A stretch of DNA of 64,000 bases from Pandoraea iniqua (GCF_902459685.1 NZ_CABPSF010000010.1:62001-126000); one strand, 5' to 3'. Counted from the first letter of the stretch, positions 55,012 to 64,000 are shown. The notes: generated by a model from the letters alone, not told the origin. A program made the numbers and translations.

Positions 55012-55082
55012 TCTAACGGCGTCGATGTGGCAGCAACACATCGATACCGCGTCGGCGTCAGATGCGACGAATCGCATGAACA

Positions 55083-55116
55083 AAGGCCGGATGTCTTCAA
55101 CGACATCCGGCCTTTT
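55083..55116 (+). terminator. Terminator after the tRNA pair
   Basis: AAGGCCGGATGTC pairs with GACATCCGGCCTT around a short loop, then TTGCG. It can also serve the convergent phoD gene. Confidence 0.9.
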
Positions 55117-55156
55117 GCGTTAACACGCCAATGCGCCGACAAGGGCAGCTGTCACG

Positions 55157-56764
55157 TCAAACCACCTTCGCGCCGGGTACGCCCGACTCCACCACAAACT
55201 GCTTCAACGTCGAGACCGTCGCCTGCTTGTCGGCCCGGTCCGAGATCACCTGAAAGCGCGTCTGCATCTGCTGCGGCGTCAGATCGACGGACACATAGCC
55301 GCGATGCCGGCTCTCGAAGTACTTCACGTGCGGATTCTCCGGCAGCACCGCCGCAAATGCCTCGTACGGCGGCGGATTCGCCGTGATCGATGTGCCGACG
55401 AACTCCGTCGCGATCACCGGCGAATCGGGGCGCTCGTTCGCATGCACGTCGTTCGTCCAGTACGAATGAATATCGCCGCCGATGAGCACCGGGTTGTTCG
55501 GGCGCGACTGCGTCATCGCCTGCAACATGCGCTCGCGTGTCGTCGGATAACCGTCCCAGCCGTCCGTCCAGTGACCGACGACACCGGTCTTGCGATCCTT
55601 CTGCGTGAGGGGGACGAACAGCAGGTCCTGTGCGATCACATTCCACTGCGCACGCGACTGCCGGAATCCGTCGGCCAGCCATGCCTCCTGTTCGAAGCCG
55701 AGCATCGTGCGACGCGCTTCGGTGCGCTCGGTACAACTATCGGGCGCGACATGGCCACCGCGATTGTCGGGCAGTGCGCAGGGTTGCGGCGTACGGTACT
55801 GCCGTCCATCGAGCACGTGGAAGTCGACGAGCGCGCCGTACCCGATGCGGTCGTACACGCGCATGTCCGGCCCGCGCGGCATCGACATCGCACGCAGCGG
55901 CATGTGCTCGTAATACGCCTGATAGGCGGCTGCACGGCGCTTCAGAAAGTCCGTGGCCGAGACGTCGACCTTCTGCGACCACGCGTTGGCGTAGTCGTTC
56001 TCGACTTCGTGGTCGTCCCACGTCATCAGACTCGGCGCCGCGGCATGCAGCATTTGCAGATCGGGATCGGTACGGTACAACGCATAGCGATTGCGGTAAC
56101 CGGTCAGATCCTTCGCATCCGGGCCGTCGTGTGCGCGCACGATCGGCTTGGCATCCTTCTTCGTCTGATCGTTCGAATAGTCGTAGATGTAATCGCCGAG
56201 GAAGATGACGAGATCGGGGTTCTCCTGCGCCATGTGACGATAGGCGCTGAAATACCCCATCTCCCAGTGCGAGCACGACGCGAACGAAAAGCGAAGACGA
56301 TCCACCGGCGCGTTGGCGAGCGGTGCCGTGACGGCGCGTCCCACCGGGCTTTGCGCACCGAGTGCCGTAAAGCGATACCAGTACGGTCGATGCGGCGCGA
56401 GGCCGCTCACCTCGACGTGCACACTGTAGGCGAACACCGCCGGGGCGTAGGCGACACCGCGACGCACCACGTCGCGCATGGCCTCGTCGCCGGCGATCTC
56501 CCACTGCACGGGCACCTGCGCCGGCATGCCGGCCATGCCGCCCTGACCATCGGGTGAAATCGGCGAGGGGGCGAGACGTGTCCACAGCACGAAGCCGTCG
56601 GACACTGGGTCGCCCGAGGCGACGCCCAGCGTGAACGGATCACCGGCATTCGCTGCCAGCGCCCTCGAGAACGGACCGAGCAGCGGAACAGCGGCGAGTG
56701 CGCCGACGCCCTTGAGCAGCGTGCGGCGGGTGCGATCGGGTGAAGTGATATCTGTCGGCATCAT
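55157..56764 (-). CDS. phoD: PhoD-family alkaline phosphatase/phosphodiesterase
   Basis: A 535-residue exported metallophosphatase. The N-terminus has a twin-arginine signal (PDRTRRTLLKGVGALAAVPLLGPFSRALA). An N-terminal Ig-like PhoD domain is followed by the catalytic domain: RFSFASCSHWEMGYFSAY, VIFLGDYIYDYSN, TWDDHEVENDYAN and GGDIHSYWTNDVH hold the metal and phosphate ligands (Fe/Ca type). PhoD releases phosphate from mono- and diesters outside the cytoplasm and is normally induced by phosphate starvation. It starts 10 bp after the PLD-like gene, so the two form an operon. Start at 56764 or the adjacent ATG at 56761. Confidence 0.94.
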   Translation of the reverse strand: MMPTDITSPDRTRRTLLKGVGALAAVPLLGPFSRALAANAGDPFTLGVASGDPVSDGFVLWTRLAPSPISPDGQGGMAGMPAQVPVQWEIAGDEAMRDVVRRGVAYAPAVFAYSVHVEVSGLAPHRPYWYRFTALGAQSPVGRAVTAPLANAPVDRLRFSFASCSHWEMGYFSAYRHMAQENPDLVIFLGDYIYDYSNDQTKKDAKPIVRAHDGPDAKDLTGYRNRYALYRTDPDLQMLHAAAPSLMTWDDHEVENDYANAWSQKVDVSATDFLKRRAAAYQAYYEHMPLRAMSMPRGPDMRVYDRIGYGALVDFHVLDGRQYRTPQPCALPDNRGGHVAPDSCTERTEARRTMLGFEQEAWLADGFRQSRAQWNVIAQDLLFVPLTQKDRKTGVVGHWTDGWDGYPTTRERMLQAMTQSRPNNPVLIGGDIHSYWTNDVHANERPDSPVIATEFVGTSITANPPPYEAFAAVLPENPHVKYFESRHRGYVSVDLTPQQMQTRFQVISDRADKQATVSTLKQFVVESGVPGAKVV

Positions 56765-56774
56765 GAAACGTCGC

Positions 56775-57998
56775 TCACGGCGTGCCCGGATGCGGCACAG
56801 GATAATCGCGCGACACGTCGATGGGGGCCGTATGCGGCGAATCCCACCACGTGCGCTGCAATCGAGCGATACGCTGCGCCATCTTCGCGTCGCGCATGAC
56901 CACTTCGAGATTGCGCGAGTTGTCGAAGTACCCGCCGGTCCAGTTGCTCGTGCCGACCCAAGCCAGCTCGCCGTCGATGACCATCGTCTTGCTATGCACC
57001 ACGCGCGCATACGGAATGAAACCGCTGGCGGCCGGCGGCACCGTCACGACACGCAGCTCGACGTTGGGCACCAGTGCGAGACTCTTCAGATACGCAACGT
57101 CGGGGCGCTTCAGATTCCAGTTCGAGATCAGCATCTGCACCTTCACGCCGCGTGCGGCGGCGGTGCGCAACGCCGTGTCGATCACGCCGTAGTACGGGCG
57201 CTTGCCCTTTTCACCGAACGAGAGCGGTGCGTAGTCCATCAACTGAATCTGCACGGTCTGCTTCGCTTGCCCGATGAGGGCGGGCAGGGCCGTCTGCGAA
57301 TCGCCGACACCCGGCGGGTTATACGCATTCGGGCTGGCGACGAGGAACGACGACTGCGCGAGATCGGCGGGCACGACATTGCGATTGCGCACGGTTGGCT
57401 GTCCGCCGCTCGCCAGTGCAGCTTGCGCTTCCCAGTCCTGCTCGAAGATGCCCTGCATCTGCGCGACGATCTTCGCATCGCTTACGCGCACGCCGGTCTC
57501 GTCGATGTGTTCAAGCGCGCGCCAGTCGAAGTTCTGGCTGCCGACGAAGCCCTCGCGACGATCGACGATGAAGTACTTCGCGTGAATGATGCCGCCGCCC
57601 ACCTTCGAGAAATCCAGCATGCGGAACTCGAGATTGGGAATCTGTTTGACGCGCGCGAGCGTCGCCGCGTCCGACATGCGCTCGCCCTTGGCTTCCATCA
57701 GAAAACGAATCTTCACGCCGCGCCGACCCGCAGCTTCGAGATGATCGAGCACCGTGTCCATGCGGCTGCCGCGCTCGCCTGAGACATAGAACTGACCGAA
57801 GTCGATCGACGTCTTGGCGTGATCGAACATGTCGGTCCAGACGGTGACGGAATCGCGCAGATCGTCGCTGTCGGCACCGGCGCCGACAGGCGCGGTGTGC
57901 ACGAGTTCAAAGCCGGGAATCTTGAAGGGGGCGGGCGCAGCGCATAGCGGAGCGATGCTGATCAGCGCTAGCGTGAGCGCGGCAAACGTGTGACGCAT
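56775..57998 (-). CDS. Exported phospholipase D-like protein with two HKD motifs
   Basis: A 407-residue protein with a Sec signal (MRHTFAALTLALISIAPLCAA). Two phospholipase-D motifs are intact: IIHAKYFIVDRREGFVGSQN and VVHSKTMVIDGELAWVGTSN, both HxK(x4)D followed by G-S/T-x-N. The layout resembles the PLD3/PLD4 and poxvirus F13-type branch, whose members act on phosphodiesters including nucleic acids. Upstream of phoD it could break phosphodiesters so that PhoD can release phosphate. GAGGAAGTC precedes the start at 57998. Substrate not established. Confidence 0.9.
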   Translation of the reverse strand: MRHTFAALTLALISIAPLCAAPAPFKIPGFELVHTAPVGAGADSDDLRDSVTVWTDMFDHAKTSIDFGQFYVSGERGSRMDTVLDHLEAAGRRGVKIRFLMEAKGERMSDAATLARVKQIPNLEFRMLDFSKVGGGIIHAKYFIVDRREGFVGSQNFDWRALEHIDETGVRVSDAKIVAQMQGIFEQDWEAQAALASGGQPTVRNRNVVPADLAQSSFLVASPNAYNPPGVGDSQTALPALIGQAKQTVQIQLMDYAPLSFGEKGKRPYYGVIDTALRTAAARGVKVQMLISNWNLKRPDVAYLKSLALVPNVELRVVTVPPAASGFIPYARVVHSKTMVIDGELAWVGTSNWTGGYFDNSRNLEVVMRDAKMAQRIARLQRTWWDSPHTAPIDVSRDYPVPHPGTP

Positions 57999-58369
57999 GA
58001 CTTCCTCGAATGACGTGTCGTGTTCGTGTGTGGCGCAAAACTTTCGCACGGAAATCTTTGTGACAGTTTCGAGATGGCTTCGTATACCTAACATATGCAG
58101 TGATATATGTGGCCGCGTCGACTGTCTGCGTCGCATCGCAAAAACGCCTTGTTTCAAGGGGTTTTTCGCTAACGAAGCGCATTGAACTCCTGTGGTTTAC
58201 ACGGCAGGATATTCGCCGATTGTTAAACTTTATTACACATAGGAAATATATTTTGCGGTTACGGGGTAAACGCAACGTCTGACGGAATTCGCATCGCATT
58301 TGTGCCGATTCGTCATGGAAATTTCATCGACGTCCAAAATAATCCGGGTTCTTTTTTACGGACGTCGCC
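57999..58369. promoter_or_regulatory. Divergent AT-rich promoter region, PLD/PhoD versus ExbD/TonB operons
   Basis: A 371-bp AT-rich region without a gene. It holds GTTAGGTATACGAA on the minus strand (58079-58092), nearly identical to the motif in the porin promoter. A CTGTCAC on the minus strand (about 58058-58064) resembles one half of a Pho box, but no second half is seen at the proper spacing. Confidence 0.5.
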
Positions 58370-58780
58370 ATGATTCACTTCGAAGATCCCCCCAAACGGC
58401 ACGCGCGCATCGAGATCATTCCGATGATCGACGTGATGATGTTCCTGCTCGTGTTCTTCGTGTTGCTCAGCATCAACGTGATCCCGTCGCGCGGCCTGTC
58501 GACCACGTTGCCGCAGTCGTCGAGCGCAGCGCAGGTCAACCCTGAGAAGCCCGTTGTCGTGACCATCACGCGTGACGGCGCATTGCAGGTCGACGGTGCC
58601 GACACCACGCTCGAAGCGCTCGGCGCACGCGTGAAGGAGAAGGCCGGCGACGTCGAGAAGGCGCAGGTCACGCTCAAGACCGATGAAGGCACGTTGATGC
58701 AGCGTGTGATCGACGTCATGGATGCGTTGAAGGCCGCGTCGGTGAGCAAAATCTCGATCGCCACGCGGGCCAAATCGTAA
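58370..58780 (+). CDS. exbD: ExbD/TolR family biopolymer transport protein
   Basis: A 136-residue protein with a short cytoplasmic N-terminus, one membrane helix bearing the essential proton-path aspartate (IEIIPMIDVMMFLLVFFVLL) and a periplasmic domain. With ExbB it forms the motor that energises TonB. Its stop overlaps the tonB start (TAATG). It opens the operon exbD-tonB-receptor-exbB, an unusual order because exbB is last. Confidence 0.94.
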   Translation: MIHFEDPPKRHARIEIIPMIDVMMFLLVFFVLLSINVIPSRGLSTTLPQSSSAAQVNPEKPVVVTITRDGALQVDGADTTLEALGARVKEKAGDVEKAQVTLKTDEGTLMQRVIDVMDALKAASVSKISIATRAKS

Positions 58781-59592
58781 TGACTGCGATGAACGCCACC
58801 CCCGCTTTCTGGATGCCCACGCCGATCTATCGCCGCCGCGACTGGGTGGCGGGCGGGTTGACGCTGGTGCTCGCCCTCGCGGCTACGGTCGGCCCGGGCC
58901 TGCGCGCCTTGACGCCGCCACCGGGCGAGAAGCAGGCGGAAGTGCTCACCGAGATCGATCTCGCGCCGCCGCCGCCCGAGCCGCAACCACAGCCGAAGGC
59001 AGAGCCGCTGCCGCAACCGAAGCCGGAACCTAAGCCGGAACCGAAACCTCAGCCGAAGCCCGAGCCCAAGCCGGAACCGAAGCCACAACCCCAGCCGCAA
59101 CCGCGTCCTCAGCCCACGCCGCAGCCCACACCGACGCCAACGCCGACACCACAACCGGTCGCCGACAGCGCACCGGCGACGTCGAACGCGACGCCGACAG
59201 CGAACACCGCGACCAACAGCGCGCCGTCGACACCGGCCGCCGAATCGAAGCCTGTGCAGAAGGCCGCCGCCCCGAGCAAGGGCGATCCCGACCGCGAGTA
59301 CGAGCGTTCGCTGCGCGCGTTGGTGGAGTCGCGAAAGAAGTATCCGACGAGCCGTCAGGCCATGACCGAGAAGCCCACGGGGACGGTCGAGTTGTGCGTG
59401 ATGCTCGATCGCAGCGGCAAGGTGAAAGACGTGAACCTGACCAACGGTTCGGGCTCGCTGCTGCTCGACAACACGGCCACGCGACTCGTCGAAGGCACCA
59501 CGTACCCGGCATTTCAAGACACCCATTTCGCAGGGCAGGCGCAGCACAAGTTCTGCATGAAGCTCGATTACCAGCTCCCGAGCAATAGCTGA
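58780..59592 (+). CDS. tonB: TonB energy transducer
   Basis: A 270-residue TonB: one N-terminal membrane helix (WVAGGLTLVLALAATVGPG), a long periplasm-spanning Pro spacer of EPKPEPKPQPKP repeats (residues about 60-130), an Ala/Thr/Ser linker and a C-terminal TonB domain (SRQAMTEKPTGTVELCVMLDRSGKVKDVNLTNGSGSLLLDNTATRLVEG). It transmits ExbBD energy to outer-membrane receptors, presumably the one encoded next. Coupled to exbD by a TAATG overlap. Confidence 0.94.
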   Translation: MTAMNATPAFWMPTPIYRRRDWVAGGLTLVLALAATVGPGLRALTPPPGEKQAEVLTEIDLAPPPPEPQPQPKAEPLPQPKPEPKPEPKPQPKPEPKPEPKPQPQPQPRPQPTPQPTPTPTPTPQPVADSAPATSNATPTANTATNSAPSTPAAESKPVQKAAAPSKGDPDREYERSLRALVESRKKYPTSRQAMTEKPTGTVELCVMLDRSGKVKDVNLTNGSGSLLLDNTATRLVEGTTYPAFQDTHFAGQAQHKFCMKLDYQLPSNS

Positions 59593-59724
59593 GGAGCGAC
59601 CCAGGCAACACAGAAGTCCCGTTGCACTCACGCTGACCACGCGGCCTTGTGCCACGTGAAAAAAAACGCGGCGGCGCTTTGCCGCAGCAATCCAGGCACC
59701 CGTAACCAAAACGAATAGACCGAG

Positions 59725-62133
59725 ATGAACGATCTACATACAACGGCCGGCAAGCCGTTTAAGCATCCCGCATTGCGTCTGTCCATGATCGCCGTTCACG
59801 TGCTGCTGCTTCAGGCTGGCGTTGCACACGCGCAGAGCGCCGATACCAATGCCGCCCCCGCGGCTTCCTCCAGTGCCTCGGGCACGTCGAACATCGGCAC
59901 GGTGACCATCACCGGCGACGGCGACAACCTCGGTACCGGCCTCATGGTTCGCGAAGACGAACCGAAAACCCGCAGCACGGTCACGCGCGCCGAAATCGAA
60001 AAGGAACGTGCCACCGGCAACGTGTTCCAGTCGATCGGTCTGCTGCCGGGCGTGTCGACGTACAGCTACGACGCTTCGGGTCTGTTCGGTGGCGGTCTGT
60101 CGATTCGCGGCTTCAACTCCGACCAGATCGGCTTCACGATCAACGGCGTGCCGGTCAACGACTCGGGCAGTTTCGCCGTGTATCCGCAGGAATTCCTCGA
60201 CAACTCGAACACCTGCGGTATGTCGGTGACGCAGGGTGCGACCGATCTCGACGCTCCGCACGTCGGCTCGACCGGCGGCAACGTCAGCATCGTCACGTGC
60301 GAACCGGAAAACGAGAAGCGCGTGCGCGTGTCGCAAACGGTCGGTGGCCTGAACCTCACGAACTCGTTCGTGCGTCTGGACTCGGGCCGCTTCGCGAACG
60401 ACATGGCGAAGATCTTCGTGTCGTACTCGCACGCCGAAATCGACAAGTGGAAGGGTGAAGGCAAGGCCAAGCGCGATCACGTCGACTTCGGCTTCCGCCT
60501 CGATCTCAACAAGGAAAACTACGTCACGGGTACGTTGAATTACAACCGTGCGATCAACAACAACATCTACAACCCGTCGCTCGCGCAGCTCAACCAGAAC
60601 GGCTACTACGGCGATTACGCGTCGCAGTTCGTCGGTCACCTGCCGCCGGTTAAGGGCACGGCGCAGAACGAAGCCTCGCAAAGCCCGGCTTACTACAGGC
60701 TGTCGCAGAACCCGTTTGAAAACGTAATCGCGTCGGTCACCGGTGTGTTCCGACTGACGCCGACCACGCAGGTGAAGATTCAGCCGTACTACTGGTATGG
60801 CTTCGGCACCGGCGGCACGCAGCAATACGTGCTCTCGGAAACCGGCTTCCTGAACCCGGCCACCGGCAAGGTCGGTCTGGGCAAGGATCTGAACGGCGAC
60901 GGCGACACGCTCGACAAGATCATCGTGGCGAACAGCAGCGTGACGCGTACCGACCGCCCGGGTATCACCACGACCGTCACGCAACAACTCGGCAACCACC
61001 AGATTCAGGCCGGTGTGTGGTTCGAGCGTGCGGTGCACCGTCAGACCGGCCCGGCCGTGCTCGTGAACGCCGACGGCACCGCCAGCGACATCTGGCTGCA
61101 AGACAACCAGATCACCGGCCCGACGGGACAACCGTATGAGTCGCGTAACTGGAAGACGGTGTCGACGTCGTGGCAGTTCTTCGCCGCCGACTCGATCTCA
61201 ATGCTCGCCGACAAGCTCAACGTGACGGCCGGTTTCCGTACGCCGCACGTGCGCCGCGACTTCACGAACTTCGCCAACGAGGGCAGCAACTCGGGCACGT
61301 CGTACAACGTGGTCAAGGATTACAACGCGTTCCTGCCGCAGGCCGGCGTGCGTTATTCGATCGACGACGCGAATCAGGTCTACGCCAGCTACGCGATGAA
61401 CTTCCGTGCACCGCCCAACTTCGCGTTCTCGCCGACCAACGGCAACGTGACGTTCGTGAACGGTCAGGCGACCGTGACGGGCAACGTGAAAGCCGAAACG
61501 TCGAACGTGTATGACATCGGCTATCGCAACGAAAGCGGTCTGGGTGTGTTCTCGGGCTCGCTGTTCTACGTGGACTACAAGAATCGTCAGGCCACCGCGT
61601 ACGACCCGAACCTGAACAACTCGGTCTACACGAACGCCGGTCGCGTGCGTAATTACGGCTTCCAGCTCGAATTCGGCACGGTGCCGTTCCACGGCTGGTC
61701 GGCGTACGCCTCGATCACGAACAACCACAGCCGCCAGCTCGATAACCTGCAAACGTCGGCGACGACCACGATGCAGACGTCGGGCAAGGATTACCCGCTG
61801 GATCCGTCGTGGCTGCTGGGTCTGTCGATTCAGTACGCCCAGCCGAAGTGGTACGTGCGTGCACAAACGAAGTTCACGGCGCGTCAGTACGCCACGCTCA
61901 TGAACGACGAAGTCGCACCGTCGTACACCACCGTGGATCTGGATGCGGGCTATCGGTTCAACAACACGTTTTTCTTTAAGAATCCGACCGTGCGCGTGAA
62001 CGTGAGCAACCTGTTCAACCGCCAGTATCGCAACCCGTCGAGCGTGCAAGTCGGCGGCGGCAGCGGCACGGTTTATTACTACCTGGGCGCACCGCGGCTG
62101 CTGTCTGTGTCGCTGTCTGCCGACTTCCAGTGA
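59725..62133 (+). CDS. TonB-dependent outer-membrane receptor
   Basis: An 802-residue receptor: signal peptide, a TonB-box-like TVTITGDG near residue 60, a plug domain (TRAEIEKERATGNVFQSIGLLPGVSTYSYDASGLFGGGLSIRGFNSDQIGFTINGVPVND shows the family pattern) and a 22-strand barrel ending SVSLSADFQ. A cysteine pair (NSNTCGMS, SIVTCEPEN) lies in the plug/early barrel. No N-terminal signalling (STN) domain, so no link to an ECF sigma factor. Ligand unknown: iron chelates are usual for the family, but divergent phosphatase genes raise the option of organophosphate or nucleotide uptake. Confidence 0.93.
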   Translation: MNDLHTTAGKPFKHPALRLSMIAVHVLLLQAGVAHAQSADTNAAPAASSSASGTSNIGTVTITGDGDNLGTGLMVREDEPKTRSTVTRAEIEKERATGNVFQSIGLLPGVSTYSYDASGLFGGGLSIRGFNSDQIGFTINGVPVNDSGSFAVYPQEFLDNSNTCGMSVTQGATDLDAPHVGSTGGNVSIVTCEPENEKRVRVSQTVGGLNLTNSFVRLDSGRFANDMAKIFVSYSHAEIDKWKGEGKAKRDHVDFGFRLDLNKENYVTGTLNYNRAINNNIYNPSLAQLNQNGYYGDYASQFVGHLPPVKGTAQNEASQSPAYYRLSQNPFENVIASVTGVFRLTPTTQVKIQPYYWYGFGTGGTQQYVLSETGFLNPATGKVGLGKDLNGDGDTLDKIIVANSSVTRTDRPGITTTVTQQLGNHQIQAGVWFERAVHRQTGPAVLVNADGTASDIWLQDNQITGPTGQPYESRNWKTVSTSWQFFAADSISMLADKLNVTAGFRTPHVRRDFTNFANEGSNSGTSYNVVKDYNAFLPQAGVRYSIDDANQVYASYAMNFRAPPNFAFSPTNGNVTFVNGQATVTGNVKAETSNVYDIGYRNESGLGVFSGSLFYVDYKNRQATAYDPNLNNSVYTNAGRVRNYGFQLEFGTVPFHGWSAYASITNNHSRQLDNLQTSATTTMQTSGKDYPLDPSWLLGLSIQYAQPKWYVRAQTKFTARQYATLMNDEVAPSYTTVDLDAGYRFNNTFFFKNPTVRVNVSNLFNRQYRNPSSVQVGGGSGTVYYYLGAPRLLSVSLSADFQ

Positions 62134-62181
62134 GGCGAGCCGCTGCTTTCGCACTCACGAATTTGAAAGAGGAACCTTCGT

Positions 62182-62811
62182 ATGAACACTCAGGTGCTAC
62201 ACGATCTGTCGTTTTTCCTGATGTACGCGTGCCTGGTCGTGGCGTTGTTCATCAGCATCGAACGTCTGATTTTCTATCGCTACACGAACAAACACGCTCG
62301 TGAGCTTGACGCGATGCTGCTCGGCGAAGGCCGTACGCTCGACGATCTCACGCAACATCTCGAGAGCAATGACAGTGTGCCGGCCGATGCGCTGCGTGCA
62401 CTGGCCAAGGCGCGCGCCGACGCTCATTCGCGTGAAGACATGGAGCAGCTCTCCGCTGCGCTGTATCTCGCGATGAAGTCCAAGCTCAAGCAGCGTCTGT
62501 GGATGCTCGATACGATCGTGACGGCGGCACCGCTGATCGGCCTGCTCGGTACGATTCTCGGCATTATCGATACGTTCTCGTCGCTCGCCGCGTCGGGGAT
62601 CTCGGATGCCAAGGGCGTGTCGGCCGGTATCGGGACGGCGCTGTATGCGACTGCGCTCGGTATCTCGACGGCGTTGTTCGTGCTGGTGTTCCTCAATCAC
62701 TTCAACGATCGTATCGAGCGTATCGGCGATCACCTGAAGATTCTGCTCCTGCGTGCCGGTATTCAACCGGGTTCGCAAGAGAACGTGGTGCGGTTGCAGC
62801 GGCAGGCGTAA
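62182..62811 (+). CDS. exbB: ExbB/TolQ/MotA family proton-channel protein
   Basis: A 209-residue protein with three membrane segments. The conserved proton-channel block is in TIVTAAPLIGLLGTILGIIDTFSSLAA and in GIGTALYATALGISTALFVLVFLNHF. It completes the ExbB-ExbD-TonB motor of this operon and starts 48 bp after the receptor gene with a GAAAGAGGAAC ribosome site. Confidence 0.94.
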   Translation: MNTQVLHDLSFFLMYACLVVALFISIERLIFYRYTNKHARELDAMLLGEGRTLDDLTQHLESNDSVPADALRALAKARADAHSREDMEQLSAALYLAMKSKLKQRLWMLDTIVTAAPLIGLLGTILGIIDTFSSLAASGISDAKGVSAGIGTALYATALGISTALFVLVFLNHFNDRIERIGDHLKILLLRAGIQPGSQENVVRLQRQA

Positions 62812-62907
62812 GTGTGTTTAGGGTCAGCAGATCGATAGCTAGGCATCATCCGTTGGCTTACATCGTTTGACGACAAACACTGGAAAAACCAAGCCAGTGA
62901 TGTGTTT

Positions 62908-62952
62908 CGCCCCGTCGTGGCGCCGTTTCCGGCGCTCACGCGGGGCGTTTTT
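62908..62952 (+). terminator. Terminator after exbB
   Basis: CGCCCCG (62908-62914) pairs with CGGGGCG (62941-62947), with an inner GCGCC/GGCGC stem, then TTTTTG. The 548-bp region 62812-63359 contains this terminator and the wecB promoter but no gene. Confidence 0.85.
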
Positions 62953-63162
62953 GCTTTGTGCGGTACGGCCGCCCATCGGCAGGCGGGTTCCCGGCGCAGG
63001 CTCATTGCCCCGATTAGCCAAACTGGGCCTGTTGTTTTCGGGGGGGACTGTAAGGGGACGGAGACTTTGTACCATCTGGCGCGCAAACTGAACACGCGGC
63101 GTTCGATAAGCCGGGGGGCGTTTGTCAAGCGCGAAGAGCGTGGCAGGAGAGGGACACCATTC

Positions 63163-63193
63163 TTGACAGACAGTGACTAAAGTTGACTAATAT
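63163..63193 (+). promoter_or_regulatory. Candidate promoter upstream of wecB
   Basis: A perfect -35 TTGACA (63163-63168), a 19-bp spacer and TAATAT (63188-63193). Spacing is longer than ideal. A palindrome CCCGG-N5-CCGGG at about 63291-63305 lies in the leader before the start codon. Confidence 0.55.
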
Positions 63194-63359
63194 TCGTCAT
63201 TGCTCTGGATCCGTTCGATATACGTCGCACGCCGATGCATTCGCCACGGCACTGCTGTCGTAGTCCGATCTCATGTCAGAAATTGTCTACCCGGTGATAC
63301 CGGGTCAATGAGTCTGCATGCCTTGCGGCGGAACCAGGCTCCGATACAGATGCGAGCCT

Positions 63360-64000
63360 ATGAAAGTTCTGTCTATCTTCGGAACACGCCCCGAAGCGAT
63401 CAAGATGGCACCACTCGTCACCGCGCTGGCGCGCGAGGCAAGTATTGACAGCGTGGTCTGCGTGACGGGGCAGCATCGCCAGATGCTCGATCAGGTCATG
63501 TCGCTGTTCGGCCTGACGGCGAACTACGATCTGGGCGTCATGGTGCCGAATCAGACGCTCAACGGTTTGTTCTCCCGCGCCATCGAGCGGGTGGACGCCG
63601 TACTCGAATCCGAAAAGCCAGACTATGTTCTGGTGCATGGCGACACCAGCACGGCATCGGCCTGTGCGCTGGCGGCATTTCATCGCCGTATTCCGATCGG
63701 CCACGTCGAGGCCGGATTACGCACCGGCGATTTGTCCAAGCCTTTCCCTGAAGAAATGAATCGCCGCGTCGTCGATGCCGTCGGCGACTGGCTCTTTGCA
63801 CCGACCGATACCTCCAAAGCCAATCTGCTGCGCGAGAACCTGCACGGCAAGATCGTCGTCACCGGCAACACGGTGATCGACGCGCTGGCCACGCTCACCG
63901 CCCGCCTGCGCGACGATTCGCCACTGGCGGCCGAGGTAGCCGGGCGATATCCTTGGCTCGATGCGAGCCGCCGTCTGTTGCTCGTCACGGGGCACCGCCG
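63360..64000 (+). CDS. wecB: UDP-N-acetylglucosamine 2-epimerase (non-hydrolysing), N-terminal part
   Basis: The frame opens at ATG 63360 (MKVLSIFGTRPEAIKMAPLV) and runs off the right edge after 213 codons, of a usual 370-380. The N-terminal Rossmann half of WecB/MnaA is clear: FGTRPEAIKMAPL, VCVTGQHRQMLDQV, VLVHGDTSTASACALAAFHRRIPIGHVEAGLRTGD, PFPEEMNRRVVDAV. It converts UDP-GlcNAc to UDP-ManNAc for surface polysaccharide, so a capsule or exopolysaccharide cluster probably continues to the right. AT-rich upstream DNA and a promoter suggest it is the first gene of a unit. Confidence 0.93.
   Translation, partial: MKVLSIFGTRPEAIKMAPLVTALAREASIDSVVCVTGQHRQMLDQVMSLFGLTANYDLGVMVPNQTLNGLFSRAIERVDAVLESEKPDYVLVHGDTSTASACALAAFHRRIPIGHVEAGLRTGDLSKPFPEEMNRRVVDAVGDWLFAPTDTSKANLLRENLHGKIVVTGNTVIDALATLTARLRDDSPLAAEVAGRYPWLDASRRLLLVTGHR

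Noticed and set aside
58050-58070. Pho box upstream of the PLD/PhoD operon
   Set aside because: Only one CTGTCAC half-site is visible; the second heptamer at the required spacing is absent.
58375-59709. A 444-codon minus-strand frame opposite exbD and tonB
   Set aside because: It mirrors the Pro-rich TonB repeat and gives an RLRLRLR low-complexity product.

Overview
The window is about 64 kb of GC-rich DNA from a Gram-negative betaproteobacterium, most likely family Burkholderiaceae and plausibly Pandoraea-like. The signs are the block murA-his-hinT-tatABC next to mlaACB, the short-form HisG, petABC-sspAB, a Burkholderia-type porin and the codon use. The genus is an inference. No insertion sequence, integrase, prophage or CRISPR array was seen.

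1-23.9 kb is conserved housekeeping on the plus strand. It holds the end of an mla lipid-transport operon (mlaA-C-B), an ABC exporter pair, ibaG-murA, and an almost complete histidine operon (hisG, D, C, B, H, A, F, I, E) interrupted by a small secreted protein gene and a marC-family gene. Then come hinT, tatABC, a DegS-like protease facing nif3, mscL, the cytochrome bc1 genes petABC, sspAB and tRNA-Thr.

24.4-28.7 kb encodes one large type V autotransporter with a glycine-rich passenger, behind an AT-rich leader.

28.8-44.5 kb is an aromatic-catabolism locus. A seven-gene minus-strand operon encodes Rieske oxygenase, LigB-type dioxygenase, Rieske oxygenase, LigJ-type hydratase, PDR/VanB reductase, aldehyde dehydrogenase and an HD-domain protein. 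It diverges from a CobW GTPase and a GntR/FCD regulator. A second minus-strand operon holds another LigB-type gene and three RraA/HMG-aldolase-like genes and diverges from an MFS transporter. The enzyme set fits a gallate-type route: ring opening, then hydration of 4-oxalomesaconate, then aldol cleavage to pyruvate and oxaloacetate. The Rieske enzymes and the aldehyde dehydrogenase would act upstream.

44.7-49.4 kb holds a porin and an exported amine-oxidation module: a Tat-signal flavin amine oxidase, a periplasmic c-type cytochrome and a RidA protein with a signal peptide. A palindrome of form CATAC-N-GTATG lies in four divergent promoters of the aromatic locus and again upstream of the amine oxidase. 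This suggests one GntR regulon linking amine oxidation to ring degradation.

49.7-54.8 kb is an alcohol/aldehyde oxidation unit: an iron-type alcohol dehydrogenase and an aldehyde dehydrogenase with a sigma-54 promoter, and a divergent AcoR-like activator. tRNA-Ala and tRNA-Glu follow. 55.1-62.8 kb pairs an exported PhoD phosphatase and a phospholipase D-like protein with a divergent exbD-tonB-receptor-exbB operon, possibly a phosphodiester-scavenging system. The window ends inside wecB, a nucleotide-sugar epimerase gene.
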